Part shown: piece by piece, positions 1 to 11,173 of the stretch
How positions within the stretch are numbered: position 1 is the stretch's first letter
How the letters are laid out: each line of letters begins with the position of its first letter
Assembly: GCA_021018995.1 (NCBI GenBank)
Contig: CM037587.1
Location: forward strand, 69,335,604 to 69,399,603
DNA from: Chloranthus sessilifolius
Lineage: Eukaryota; Streptophyta; Magnoliopsida; Chloranthales; Chloranthaceae
Direction: 5' to 3'
Length of the DNA stretch: 64,000 nucleotides
Made by a program: the position numbers and the translations under genes
Notes under the pieces: generated by a model
What the model was told of the DNA's origin: nothing
The model's database searches: none
The model's input: the letters and a program-made list of their open reading frames with translations, nothing else

Positions 1-127
1 GGTATATGTGACCTTATAACTAGTTCTAGCACCACACATCTAGTTGTGCTCTTTTCACCCTAAGCATAGTCTAGTCTAAGTCATCCAGTTGACTTTCTCT
101 TGGTCCAACTTACGACCAGTCGGGCAT

Positions 128-1030
128 GTATCCCGAGGACACTATTAAGACTCAAATTTTTGAGGATGTTACAGTAACTCCCATGTATAAGGAATCAGTG
201 CAGTTGAAAGAACAGCTAGACTAAATTAAGAAGCAGCTATTGAAATGGGAGGAGTTGAAATCCATGCCACTGATTTTTTAGACTTGTGTTTATTCGCTGA
301 GGTCCCCCTACCCCCAAAATTTAAAATGCCAATTTATTATAAGTACAAAGGCACTGGAAATCCCATTGCAAACCTCAAGTCTTATTATGGGGACATGTGC
401 CAATATGAGGGAGATGAAAGACTACTGATAAATGTCTTTCAGAAAAGTTTAACTGGTTCGACTATGAGATGGTTCACATCTCTAGAACCGTCTATGATAA
501 AGACATGGAAAGATCTGACTCACTTGTTCCAAGAGCAATATGTCTACAATATAGACATTGAACCTCGCAAGTCAGACTTGGCCTGATTGAAGCAAAACCA
601 TAATGAAACCTTCAGCGATTACAAAGGGCGTTGGAGAGCACTTGCAGCTCACGTGGGAAACAAGATACATGATGACAAACAAATTGAGATGATTTCAATG
701 AATATTCTGCCAGTGATCTTAGATTTTCTCGTTTACCAATAGTAGTCCAGGTTTACTGATTTGGTAAGAAACCCCAATCATTGCAAGGATGCTATCAGGG
801 AAGGTTGTCTAAGAAAGAACGTGCCTGGTGGAGCCAGCGGGGTCAGATGGTTTTTTGGGCAAAGAAATGAGAAAAGAGAAGGAGCCGATATTCAAAATAT
901 CACCAACACCTGGCCCAACACTAATATAACTCCATTGCAATTCAAAGCCGCCTAGCCAGCTCCTTTTAGGACCGAGCCGATGCAAAGAACCGAGAATGTG
1001 CAAGGAGCACAGATGACTCCAAAGTAGAAA
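128..1030 (+). pseudogene. gag: Tat-type gag (capsid part), broken
   Basis: The clearest frame starts at 245 and reads through a capsid-like stretch with FKMPIYYKYKGTGNP, a WFTSLEP block and WKDLTHLFQEQY, the usual Tat/Ogre capsid pattern (KFEKYKGTxNP, WYxxLExxxIxSWxDLxxxFxxQY). A stop at 584-586 follows, after which the homology continues (the YKGRWRALAAHV block). More stops lie near 741, and a last block is at 761-955. Residues upstream of 245 in another frame look like the coiled N-terminus. The protein would form the virus-like particle. The many stops make it a pseudogene. Confidence 0.75.
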
Positions 1031-1059
1031 AGGGCCCTCTATGACCAAGTTTTATTCCC

Positions 1060-1314
1060 TTGAGACAATCTTTGAATGTACTTTTACCTTTATTAATAAA
1101 AAAGGTACTAGTCACAGCCCTCCAACCACGACCTCCTCCAAATCCTATCCCAAGGAACTACGACCCCAACACTCACTGTAATTTTCATCAGGGTCTGGGT
1201 CACCCAACCGATCGTTGCTTTCCATTAAAGCATGCGATACAAGATTTAATTGAGGCCGAGAAAATAATTCCACCTGTACCTTCCCAAGTGAACCAGCACA
1301 CAAACGTACATTAA
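1060..1314 (+). pseudogene. Gag C-terminal CHHC knuckle module
   Basis: This 84-residue open stretch contains PNPIPRNYDPNTHCNFHQG and then GHPTDRCFPLKHAIQDLI. The metal ligands are C-x2-H-x4-H-x4-C, the variant knuckle typical of Tat/Ogre gag, followed by the conserved LKHxxQDLI helix. The module binds the element RNA. It belongs to the same polyprotein as the preceding gag piece but sits in a shifted frame, which shows indels. Confidence 0.7.
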
Positions 1315-2199
1315 GCACCGTTGCCCCACACCTTCCCGGTGGGGCAGGTCTAAGACCCATTGTCGGTATGATCAAAGAGGACGATGAGGAATTTGAATTT
1401 GATCTGTCAGAATTTATCAGTGACTGAGAAAGTTTTATAGCACCAAGGCAAAGGGATCAAGAAGAAAGAGGTATTGGGGTGATTGAACCCTTGAATTTGT
1501 CAGATTATTTCCCCAACCCTGCACCCCAGATTGAACCCTTAGATCTTAGGGTTTACTTCTCATTACCCACTCCTGTGAATTATATTCAAATTAATGCCTA
1601 TCAGGCATACATTGCCACCCCCACCAATTACCCAATAGCCCATCATGACCCCCAGATCCCACCACCACCTTTTAATTATCAGTGGTCCACCCCTACCCCA
1701 TTACCCCCGACACAACCACCCATAAACCACTCCACCCATCCCCGGCCTCGGAGATCAACCAATCATCGCCACCCTTCCTAAGCCATTAGTACAAGTGCAT
1801 CAGATACTGGCAGCCACTCTATTTTAGATTTTGGGACCAACTTACAATCCTCATCAGGTTTCGCTCTGTTAAGAATAGACGAATTCCAATGTCAGTAGTA
1901 GTAGAGAAGAGGCAGTGGACTTTGTTACCAGATCTAGGAAGATGTGTAAGCAACCAGAGGCACCAGTAGCAGCGTAAGCCCAACCAGAGGGGAAGAAAGA
2001 CAATGCAGTGAACCAGTTCGAGAAAATGAGCAGAGAGCATATACTAGAGACTCAGCTGAGAATAATGTCAGCTCATATCATGATCTGGGACCTATTGATG
2101 ACATCCCCACTTCATTTTTAAGCACTAATGAGGGCGTTAAAGAATGCGCATGTATCTCTTTAGGTGAGCCCAGATGAAGCCAGGTAGACAATTGGATAG
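1315..2199 (+). other. gag-protease linker, degraded
   Basis: No domain is recognised. One frame (1479-1781) holds two near-copies of an IEPLxLxxYF block and then proline-rich low complexity; stops interrupt every frame. By position it is the spacer between nucleocapsid and protease in a Tat polyprotein. Confidence 0.4.
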
Positions 2200-2787
2200 G
2201 TGATGGCTCCCAATGCCATTTCATTTTCTGATGCTGATTTGCCGGAGGAGGGAAATAGTCACTCAAAATCCCTTAATATCACTATGGAATCTGAAAACAT
2301 GATAATCCCCTTGGTGTTAATTGATAATGGGTCTGCTTTGAATGTATGTCTTCTGAGAACAGCTACGAAGATTGGAGTAGGCCCGTGCATGTTGAGACCT
2401 ACAAGAACTAGTGCAAGAGGTTTTGACAATACAAGAAGGGAGATAATGGGAGAAGTTGACCTTGCACTGGTGATTAGGCCAATGACCTTCTCCGTACCCT
2501 TTCAGGTAATGGGTATCAAGTCCTCTTTTAATTTGTTACTAGGGTACCCATGGTTACACGAAGTTGGAGCGATACCAGCAACATTGCATCGGAAGCTCAA
2601 GTTCGTGTCCGAGCAGAAAGTTATCACCATAATAGGAGAGGGGCATGATGAGAAGGAAAAGGCTACCCACAACATTGAGAACCCAAAAGTGCTGGATGTG
2701 CCACATACTGCTGAAGATATCGACCTCCATAGTTTCAAATACGAGGTATCAGCTATAGTCCCAGATCCCCCAGAGAGCATCACTTAA
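2200..2787 (+). pseudogene. pol: Tat-type aspartic protease, open fragment
   Basis: A 195-codon open stretch contains LVLIDNGSALNVCLLRTA, with DNGS as the catalytic loop in place of DTG/DSG. It is followed by AFDNTRRE-like (GFDNTRREIMG), the FQVMGIKSSFNLLLGYPWL flap and core region, and a GAIPATLHRKLKF block. These are diagnostic for the Tat/Ogre protease, which cleaves the gag-pol precursor inside the particle. The catalytic Asp is retained. The real start is unknown because the domain sits inside a polyprotein; the ATG at 2200 is only the first Met of the open frame. Confidence 0.8.
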
Positions 2788-3593
2788 CCGATCAAGGCTA
2801 AGAGACGCAAGCAGGTCAGATTTGGGCAAGGTTACAAGCCCATAGAAGAAGAGGTCTGAGAGGCCAAAGAGAAAGCCCGAGTCGCAGTAGCTGCTAGAGC
2901 TCGGGGGATCAGCTTAGAGGAGAATCCATGTCCCAGGCCTCATATCAGAGATTCATTTGTGTGTGTCAGGGTTGTGAAAATTGATCAGAATGGGGTAACC
3001 CGATTAACCCCACATTAACCTGTAACACCTATTCACCCCACCAATTCTCAGATAATCCCTCCCAGCCTGGAAATAGACCTGGCCGTGTTGTCTCTCTTTG
3101 AGGAACGATGTCCCATACATACACAATCCTTCCCTGTAGTGAGCCACCATAGGACTTTACTGACATTTGAGGATAGAATCTCAAACGAGTCCATGATTGG
3201 CATTATGGAGGCAGACTCCAAAGAGCCATATCAGTCAGCACCCTCTACCCAAATCCAAATAGGTAAAGGAGCGGCATCGCAAGTACATAATTGGGCTTCT
3301 ATACCCCAAACTCTAGAAGCGACAGGTGGCCTAAAATTCAGCACTGGTTTTCTAAAAAAAACAATCCATAAAAAGTGAGATGAGCCCTTGGCAGGCAATA
3401 CCATGTATATATAGGGACTCACTCTGCCAAGAGCCCATTTTCAAAGAAAACAAAAATCCTAAAAACATAGGAAAGATACAAAACTCAAAAATATTGTCTT
3501 TTAAAATTTTGAATAAAATCAAAGAAAATGATGCCTTAATTGAGAATCTCGTCCCACATGAAGTCGATCCCTTTCCTGTAGAAATATAAGAAG
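2788..3593 (+). other. protease-RT spacer
   Basis: Open pieces exist (for example 3085-3378) but no domain is recognised. The region is AT-rich towards 3340-3540. Its position between protease and RT matches the long spacer seen in Tat elements. Confidence 0.35.
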
Positions 3594-4614
3594 AGGTAAG
3601 AGTCACGAGTCTGGATGAAGAAATCCTTGTTGAGGAGATTCCCAATGAACTCCTAGAACGGTTCGCCGACTTTGAGCACGGTCCTACCCCTATAGTTGAA
3701 GAAATCGAGAATGTCAATCTAGGTACTGAGGAGATCCCAAGAATCACCAAGATCAGAACATCGTCGTCTCTCGAGGAAAGAGAAGGAATGATCAATTTCC
3801 TGTCATATCAAGACATCTTTACATTCCCATATGAGGACATGCCTGGTTTGGACACTGATTTGGTCGAGCATGAGTTGCCGCTCTACCCTAATATCAAGCC
3901 GGTCAAGCAGAAGTTGAGTCGACTCTGACCTGAGTGGATGTTGAAAATCAAGGATGAAATCATCAAGAAATATGATGAGGGGTTTCTCATGGTATATAAA
4001 TACCCCCAGTGGTTAGCCAATATCATTCCAGTACCGAAGAAGGACGAAAAGGTTCGTATGTGTATTGATTTCAGAAACATGAACAGAGCAAGATCGAAGT
4101 AAGATTTCCCGTTACCACACATCGACATCTTAGTCGATAGCACTACTAAGCATGGGATGCTTTCATTCATGAACGGATTCTCTGGATATAATCAAATCAA
4201 GATGGTAGAGGCAGACCGAGAGAAGACGATGTTCATCACTCCCTGGGGCACTTTCTGCTATAGGGTTATGCCATTTGGGTAGAAGAATTCTAGCGCGACG
4301 TACCAAAGGGCCATGATTGCGCTGTTCCACAACATGATGTACTGATAAATTGATGTATATGTCAACTACATGATTGCCAAGTCACTGGAGAGAAGTGATC
4401 ATCTGATAAACCTCTAAAAGTTGTTTAAGAGGCTGAGAAAATATAAGCTGTGGCTAAATCCTCATAAATGCGCATTCGGTGCTATGCCAGGATAACTATT
4501 AGGCTTCATTATAGGTAGAAAAGGTATCGAGGTTGACTCAATCAAAGTGAAATCTATCAAAGAAATGTCTTCACCATCTACTGAGAAAGAGGTTAGAGGA
4601 TTCTTGGGCAGGAT
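3594..4614 (+). pseudogene. pol: Tat-type reverse transcriptase, inactive and truncated
   Basis: The frame near 3600-4614 reads the pol N-terminal block (EDMPGLDTDLVEHELPL), then VPKKDEKVRMCIDFRNMNRA, the DFPLPHID and GFSGYNQIKM fingers/palm, and RGFLGRI at the very end. Stops interrupt it at several sites, for example after CYRVMPFG. The YVDD catalytic box is changed to Y-V-N-Y at 4358-4369, so both metal-binding aspartates are gone. The domain is cut at 4614 by the Athila-like LTR, and its thumb does not resume at 24467. Known role of the family: cDNA synthesis in the particle. Confidence 0.8.
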
Positions 4615-4789
4615 TGTTAAGACCTGAAAAGTACCACTTTTCACCCCTTAACTTAACCTTTGATTAGACCCTTAGCCTCCTAATAAGTTCTTGTTAAGTG
4701 TTTTGAGTAGGTAATAATCAGCAGCAAAATAAGGCCAAGAATCCTGTTAAGGAGCCTGCTTTGGCACTAGAAATCCCTTAGAAGGATGA

Positions 4790-5320
4790 ACTCTGAATCC
4801 AGACTTGAAATGAGCCTTGCGCAGCTGACCCAAGCTTTAGAGGATTCAGGAGATATATGCCTCACGCAGTTCAATTGAGCTTCCCAAGACTTTATAGCAA
4901 CCTCTCGCGCAGATGAGTGACTGAAGAGCTTCAGAAACTCAAACTCGCACAGCTCTCGCAAAGCTCAAGAGTAGAACTCATTGAGCAGTGTCACGGAGTT
5001 CAAAGCAGACCTCTCTCAATCTCACACGGTTTCGCTGTAACGGTGAGGAGAGAGCTTCAAGATTCCTCGCAGGTATGCGCATATATCGGAAGAAAAACTC
5101 CTCGCGCAGTTTAGAACTCATTAAAGCCTCGCGAGGTAACTCGTGAAGTCCAGTAAAGAGAAGTGCTCGCAAAGTTCTCACATTGTTCAAATTCACTCTC
5201 GCGAAGATCAGCCTAGCGAAGACCGAGCAACCTCGCGACGGGTGAAGCTCCAATGTCAAATCATCCTAGCAAAGAGCAAAGAGCTACCACGCGACAAGTC
5301 TGGGAAACTACAGCTACCTA
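4790..5320 (+). promoter_or_regulatory. TCGCG/GCGCAG motif array in LTR U3
   Basis: At least a dozen short related units such as CTCGCGCAG, CTCGCGAGG and TAGCGAAG occur at irregular spacing upstream of the LTR TATA box. Decayed forms (CGTGAG, TGCGAG, CTCGCAAAG) look like C-to-T loss at CpG. The same array is in the other LTRs (14390-15050, 23620-24310, 47340-47960, 53480-54130). Repeated CpG-containing units in U3 suggest protein-binding sites or a methylation target; this is inferred. Confidence 0.55.
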
Positions 5321-5470
5321 GCGAAGCTCTGAACCTAAACTTCCATCTCTTCAGTAGAGGACCTTCTGGGAATTTCCAAGCGATTAAGGCATGCACTCCT
5401 ATGCTCAAATCTTTGTGCACGCACCTCGAGGCATCCAAGGATCACTGTTAGGCCATGTGGCATCATTAAA

Positions 5471-5518
5471 ATTAGGGTTTCCTAACCCTAATGCGCCGCC
5501 ACCCCACTGCTATATAAA
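5471..5518 (+). promoter_or_regulatory. LTR core promoter: telobox pair and TATA box
   Basis: An inverted pair of telobox-like motifs (TTAGGGTTT and AACCCTAA, 5472-5491) lies about 20 bases before TATATAAA (5511-5518). The same arrangement appears on the minus strand near 14171-14215 and 23397-23450, and with drift at 48090-48140. Transcription should start about 30 bases downstream and make the genomic RNA. Confidence 0.65.
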
Positions 5519-5624
5519 CCCATACCTAGCTTAGGTTTAGGTATCTAGGAACACATCTCAGATCGTTTTTCTTTTCTCTTCCTTTTTATCTGTAAGTAGT
5601 TTTCTTTTTCTCTTTCCTTCTCTC

Positions 5625-5649
5625 CATAGTCCAGCACTTGCTGGCTATG
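5625..5649 (+). promoter_or_regulatory. Conserved leader hairpin
   Basis: The arms CATAGTCCAGC and GCTGGCTATG enclose ACTT about 115 bases after the TATA box, so the hairpin would lie in the 5' leader of the RNA. It is kept in every LTR of the family here (minus strand near 14040 and 23270, plus near 48290, weaker near 53200). Its role is unknown; packaging or dimerisation is a guess. Confidence 0.45.
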
Positions 5650-6443
5650 CCTTTGTATGTGCTTTTGAATTAGATTAATGGAAGTTCGGTAATAGGATCT
5701 GTACTTTATGGCATTGGTGTTTATGTGTGAGATGCTCTGTGCAAGGCTGCAGCCTTATGATCTGCCATTACTTTGGCTGTGTTTCAAATCAATGGAGGAC
5801 TGATTCTAAGGGCCATTCAGATCCAAGTGACCTGTGTGTCTAGGCTATCATGGTCCTACAGCCTTAGCCCCACCACAGGACCCACTAGATCTGAAATCCC
5901 CATGGGAGCCTGAGCTGGTAGCCTTGTGACCATGGTGGTAGCAGCAATATTCTTATTTTGTTTTGGGCTCCGTGAGGAGGATAACCTCTCGGATAGTCTA
6001 TGTCCATTTAAGTGGACAGATTATAACCTTAGGGTGATTCTAATCCATCGATCCAAGATGGATCCTTCTTCTTTACACCTGAGCTTGTAGAAGCCTGGTG
6101 AGAGATTGTCTGAGGCGACTCCTATTTACAGATTGATCCACCATCAGATGTTGGATCTGATCTGGTTATAGAGATTGTAGGCTGGTGACTGGACCATTGT
6201 AGCCTCACTCAAGCAATGGACAGCTAGATCGAAGGTTGTACTCAATCTCTTGCTGGTTCTATGTGTCTGGGATATCATGGTCCTACAGCCTTAGCCCCAC
6301 ATATAGAGCTTTAGAGATTGAGGTTCCCTATGGATTCTTGAGCTGGTAGCCTGGATGAAATAGTGCCGGCAATGATTTAGTAGTTGTGTTTTGACCCATT
6401 CCTGGATAGTGGCTCCCCTATGGGATAATTTATGACCATTTGA

Positions 6444-6760
6444 GTAAGGGAATCATGAGAAATCAGAATCGCGTGATTATGGGAGTTAGCGCTGAAAGTG
6501 CACGAGAGATTCTGCAGCATTGAAACTCGCGATAGCGAATTGTGCGAGTCTTCCCAAATCACAATTTGGAATGCGCGAGGGCCAAATCAGCAATTCACAG
6601 AAGAAGAATAAGTCATACCGATCCCACATAAACTTTATCAAGCTCAACAATATCAAACTCCACATATCCCCTAAAATTTCCTAAAACTTAAGGTAGAAAC
6701 AAAAGTAGTATAGTACAATAGGGACACAACTGCGGGTCAGGTAGATCTAGGGGTCCCATG
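6444..6760 (-). other. Start of 3' region of C with TCGCG motifs
   Basis: It is collinear with 17560-17870 of B. It contains GCGCGAGTC-type units and an AT-rich stretch, and no coding frame. It is the remnant of the accessory-ORF promoter region, cut before the TATA-like box. Confidence 0.6.
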
Positions 6761-6769
6761 AAAATGAAT

Positions 6770-8030
6770 AGTGCACATAGGATCTGCAGGTCGTTCAATG
6801 CAAGGCTTTAGCCTCTGACCATTCACTTTGAAGGTCCTCCCAGATTTAGGATCCTTGACTTCCGCAGCTCCAGATGGGGAAACATTCACGACAACATAGG
6901 GACCATCCCATCTGGATTATAATTTGCCAGGAAAGAATTTTAGTTTGGAGTTGAATAACCATGCCTTACCACCCGGTTCGAGGCTTTTTCTCAGCCAGCC
7001 TTTGTCGAAGAAAGCTTTAGCCCGTTCCTTATAGATCCTAGCATTGCTGTAAGCATCCATCCGTAGCTCATCCAATTTCGATTGTTGTAATGACCTGTGT
7101 TGACCAGCAGAAGTTAGGTCCATGTTCAAGTTTTTAATGGCCCAATAGGCCCTGTGTTCTAACTCTACTGGGAGATGGCAGGCCTTGCCATAGACTAGCC
7201 ATAATGGGGACATTCCAATAGGAGTCTTATAGGCAGTCCTATAGGGCCATAGTGCATTATCCAGTTTCTCAGCCCCATCTTTCCTGTCAGTCTTAACTGT
7301 TTTCTCAAGGATGTGCTTAATCTCCCTATTGGAAATTTCAACTTGCCCACTTGTTTGTGGGTGGTAGGGAGTAGCAATCCTATGGGTCATAGAATATTTC
7401 TTGAGCAAGCTCTCAAGATTCCTGTTGCAGAAGTGGCTACCCCCATCACTGATAATAGTTCTAGGGGTTCCAAATCTTGAAAAAATGTTGTGCTTTACGA
7501 ATTTGAGGACCACTTGGTTATCATTGGTTCTTGTGGCAATGGCTTCTATTCATTTGGAAACATAGTCCACTGCCACTAAGATGAAGTGGTAACCATTGGA
7601 GGGGGGAAAGGGGCCAATGAAGTCAATTCCCCATACATCAAACAGTTCTACAACAAGGATGGGCTGTAATGGCATTGAATTTCTTTTGGATAACCCTCCT
7701 AATTTCTGACATCAATCACATGCCTTGCAGTGTGTGTATGTATCTTTGAATAAGGATGGCCAGTAAAAACCGCACTGCAGGACCTTGTCAGCAGTTTTTC
7801 TCCCACTAAAGTGGCCTCCATAGGCATTTTCATGGCACATGGCCAGAATATTGGGGATATCACTTTCGGGAACACATCTTTGGATGATCTGGTCGGCACA
7901 GTACTTGTATAGGCAAGGTTCCTCCCAGAAAAAATACTTGACCCTTGAGAAGAACAGGTCTTTATCCATTTTGGTCCAGTGGGGAGGAACCTTTCCTATA
8001 AGCAGATAATTGACAATGTGTGCAAACCAA
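6770..8030 (-). pseudogene. pol: Athila integrase of C, broken
   Basis: The minus strand reads [10 protein letters not shown] and CKACD (zinc-binding HHCC region), then the DDE core with [10 protein letters not shown] and [12 protein letters not shown] (the last Asp and Glu of the triad), the [20 protein letters not shown] block, and a C-terminal SRWDGP stretch. Stops: one inside the zinc region (CKACD then stop), one replacing Trp in YVSKWIEA, and one after FFPGKL. The family function is cDNA insertion into chromosomes. B is the less damaged copy. Confidence 0.8.
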
Positions 8031-9720
8031 GGGACTAAGGATTGGATGGCAAATAATTGCTCATCAGGGAAGGCAACATTTGTAGGGTCATCCAGGCATT
8101 TCTCCAAGATAATTCTAGACAAGTGGTCAGCCACCACATTCTCCACACCCTTTTTGTCCTTGATTTCAATGTCAAACTCCTGTAATAGGAGTATCCATCT
8201 AATCAGCCTCGGCTTAGCATCTCTCTTGGACAGTAGGTACTTCAATGCCGAATGGTCAGTGGAGATCACAGTTTTAGATCCTAGTAGGTAGGCTCTAAAT
8301 TTGTCAACAACGTAAACCACTACTAGAAGCTCTTTCTCAGTTGTGGTATAGTTCAGCTGTTCAGCTGAGCTTCAGCAAGTGATTTGCTGCTATAAGCAAT
8401 GACGACATGCAGCTTATCTTTTCTTTGGCCCAACACAGCACCTATTGCCAGGTCTGATGCATCACACATCAGCTCAAAAGGCAGGGTATAGTTCGGTGTT
8501 TGGAGTACAGGAACAGAGGTGAGGCATATTTTCAATGTTTCAAAAGCCTTCAGACATTCAGCAGAAAAGTTAAAGGGGACATCCTGACAGAGCAGGTGGC
8601 ACAATGGCTTAGCAATTTTGCTGAAGTCCTTAATGAACCTCCTATAAAATCATGCATGCCCCAGAAAGGATCTGATTTGCTTGACTATTTTTGGAGGGGG
8701 CAAATTGGCAATGAGGTCCACTTTGGCCTTGTCTACCTCAAGCCCTTCTTTAGAGACTACATGGCCCAAAACAATGCCTTGTGTTACCATGAAGTTGCTC
8801 TTTTCCCAGCTTAAAACCAAATTGGTTTCCTCACATCTTTACAAAACTAGGCTGAGGTGCTGTAGACACTAGCCAAAGCTGTCCCCATAGACAGAAAAGT
8901 CATCCATAAAAATCTCCAAAAACTTATCAATCATGTCAAAGAATATGGCCTACATACACCTCTGGAAAGTGGCCGGTGCATTACAGAGTCCAAAAGGCAT
9001 CCTTCTGTAAGCGAAAGTGCTGAAAGGACAAGTGAAGGTGGTTTTCTCTTGGTCTTGAGGATGCACAGGGATTTGGTTGTACCCTGAGTATCCATCAAGA
9101 AAACAGTAAAAAGCTTTTCCAGCCAATTTGTCCAAAATTTGATCAATGAAGGGGAGAGGGAAATGGTCCTTTCTAGTTTTAGAGTTGAGCTTCCTATAAT
9201 CAATGCACACTCTCCAGCCAGTGGTTGCCCTGGCTGGCCTCAACTCTCCAATTTTAGTTTTAATCACTGTTATGCCAGATTTCTTGGCAACCACTTGGAT
9301 AGGTGCCACCCAATGAGAATCAGAGAAGGGGTAAATCACCCCTGCATCTAGCAATTTAATGATTTCCTTAAGGACCACTTCCTGCATGTGAGGATTTAGC
9401 TTCCTCTGCATTTCCCTGGAGGGTAGTGCTCCCTCCTCAAGATGAATCCTATGCATGCAAATTGATGCATCAATTCCTCCCTGATCGGCAATGGTCCAGC
9501 CAATTGCCTTCTTGTGCTTCCTCAAAACTGTGAGTAATTCCTCTTCCTGCTCATTGGTAAGGGAGGAAGAGATAATTACAGGAAGCTTATCACCTTTCTT
9601 AAGGAAGCATATTTTAATGTTTTTGGAAGCTTCTTGAGTTCCAGATCAGGGGCCTGTTGGGTGGATGGCAAAATTGGTGCATTGGAGGTTGGAGGAAGAG
9701 GTAGCAATGTAGGTTTCCAA
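8031..9720 (-). pseudogene. pol: Athila RT-RNase H of C, broken
   Basis: From 9720 downwards the frame reads PDLELKKLPKTLKYASLRK, RKHKKAIGWTIADQGGID, SHWVAPIQVV, GWRVCIDYRKLN, FCFLDGYSGYNQIPVHP, MPFGLCNAPATFQRCM and FMDDFSVYG (the YxDD-type box as FMDD, both Asp present), then IRSFLGHA and the RNase H with FELMCDASDLAIGAVLGQ. Damage includes a disrupted segment near 8850-8880 and an 8-base tandem duplication (GTTCAGCT, near 8351-8366) that shifts the frame before the [13 protein letters not shown] block. Confidence 0.8.
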
Positions 9721-9959
9721 CTTGAGTGTTGCACTGAGCCCACAGGAGACTTTGATATGGTCATGTCTTTTGATCTCCCAGCTGGGCTCTCTTCCTCCAC
9801 CATATCCCAAATTTTAACTAAATTCCTGACAATTCCTGGCAATGTTGCCCCACTCCAGCAGAGTGGGCAATTCTTCTTCCATAATTTCCTCTAGTACATC
9901 CACTGCAAAGCTCTCCTCATTGTCCATCTGAGGGTACTTTTTGCCTTTACACATTCACT

Positions 9960-10330
9960 CAACTTTCATATGTCCAAAAGTTACCTCCATTATCCAGACA
10001 CCATTGATGCATGCATTGGCGATGTGCCAAGAAAGGCACCTTGATAACGGTATGGGGTTTGGGCTAGTCTTTGACCCATATCCAAAACTAAGAAGTCAGC
10101 AGGGTAGAAAAACTTATCCACACCTACTAAGACATCCTCAACCATTCCCAAAGGTCTCCTCTCAGACCTGTCAGCCATCATCAGCACGATGGGGGTAGCC
10201 TTTAGCTCCCCCAACCTAGTTACAGATATACACTGTATGGCAACAGGTTAACACTGGCTCCAAGGTCTAAAAGGGCTTTTCCAATTGTATGGTCTCCAAT
10301 TACACAGGGAATAGTGGGTATCCCTGGATC
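9960..10330 (-). pseudogene. pol: Athila aspartic protease of C
   Basis: The minus strand reads GDHTIGKALLDLGASVNLLP, with DLGAS as the catalytic loop, followed by LKATPIVLMMADRS and GMVEDVLVGVDKFFYPADF, the typical Athila protease core and flap region. Stops follow SVYL and lie near 10215. The protease is absent from B because of an internal deletion, so this is the only Athila-type protease in the window. Confidence 0.75.
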
Positions 10331-11173
10331 TTATAACTTCTCAGGCATTGATATGTTAAATCTGAAATTCAACATGTATCGTTGCAAGACCTTCTTGGAC
10401 ACATGGCCTCTAGCCTTTCTCTTTTGGGTGCAGAGGTCTTTCAGGAACTTTGCATAGGCTGTGACTTATTTAATTGCCTCAAGCAGGGGTAAATTGATTT
10501 TTACCTGCCTGAAGGTCTCCATCATTTCCTCCATCTGGGCATTCCCTTTATCAAAAGGGATAGGACCATCCAAAGCTTGAGGAAATGGCAGCTGAGGTTC
10601 TGCTGGTTCCTCAGCTGCTAGCCCATGACTAAACTTCTGTTTCTTTCTTTTTTCATGTTTTGCTCCCTGCTGCGACTCAACTATAGCCTTATTATTTTTC
10701 TCCTACTGCAAGGTGGCAGGCACTTCTTGGCTTTGTGGTCCCACAACTTCTCTATCATGATCATCTGCATCATCTGTGGAAATTGCGTCAGCTGGTCTAT
10801 TACCCACTTGGTTGTTTACCAGCCTGCCAGACCTTAGGGTAGTGACAGAATTGGTGTCCTCAAACTTTTAGGAATCTTCCTCAATTAAAAACTGACCCTT
10901 GGGCTTAGCAATTGGCTGGCAGGGCAATTTGCCTTCATCTCTCCTAGCCAAGGTTTTTGACATTTGGCTCAGTTGCTCTTCCATTTTCTAGAGGCTCTGA
11001 CCATGAGAGTCCACAGTCTGAGCCAAGGAACCCAAGTTTTACAATGAAGTCAAGACTTGGTCCTCAAAAGAAACATTTCTAGGATCAGAAGGGGGTAAGA
11101 CCAGCTGATTTTGCTGCTGATGGGGCTGCTGATCGTGCTGGAAGGTAGACCTAGGGGCATTCCCTTGATTGAA
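10331..11173 (-). pseudogene. gag C-terminus and gag-protease linker of C
   Basis: The frame continues after gag with stops. It shows a glutamine-rich part, a coil (SLAQTVDSHGQS) and VTTLRSGR, the Athila VxAITLRSGK signature that follows nucleocapsid. It then shows PQLPFPQAL before the protease. Nothing else is recognised. Confidence 0.6.

Larger units (their letters stand above)
4615..6443 (+). repeat. Athila-like LTR, 3'-truncated, inverted
   Basis: It begins TGTTAAGACCTGAAAAG and matches the reverse complements of 15249-13260 and 24466-22490 in order: the U3 with TCGCG motifs, the telobox pair, the TATA box, the leader hairpin and the U5 blocks. Similarity stops at about 6443, where sequence equal to the 3' internal region (17555 and below, minus strand) begins. 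It lacks roughly the last 0.6 kb of the LTR and the TCAACA terminus. It is the only plus-strand LTR in this block. Confidence 0.85.

Noticed and set aside
4610..4615. Target-site duplication around the composite block
   Set aside because: AGGAT on the left and CTGTC on the right do not match.
4790..5320. GC-rich repeats as a CRISPR-like array
   Set aside because: Units are short, irregularly spaced and lack constant-length spacers; the context is a plant LTR.
5591..5629. GTAAGT...polypyrimidine...CATAG as a short intron in the LTR leader
   Set aside because: The interval is under 40 bases, too short for plant splicing.
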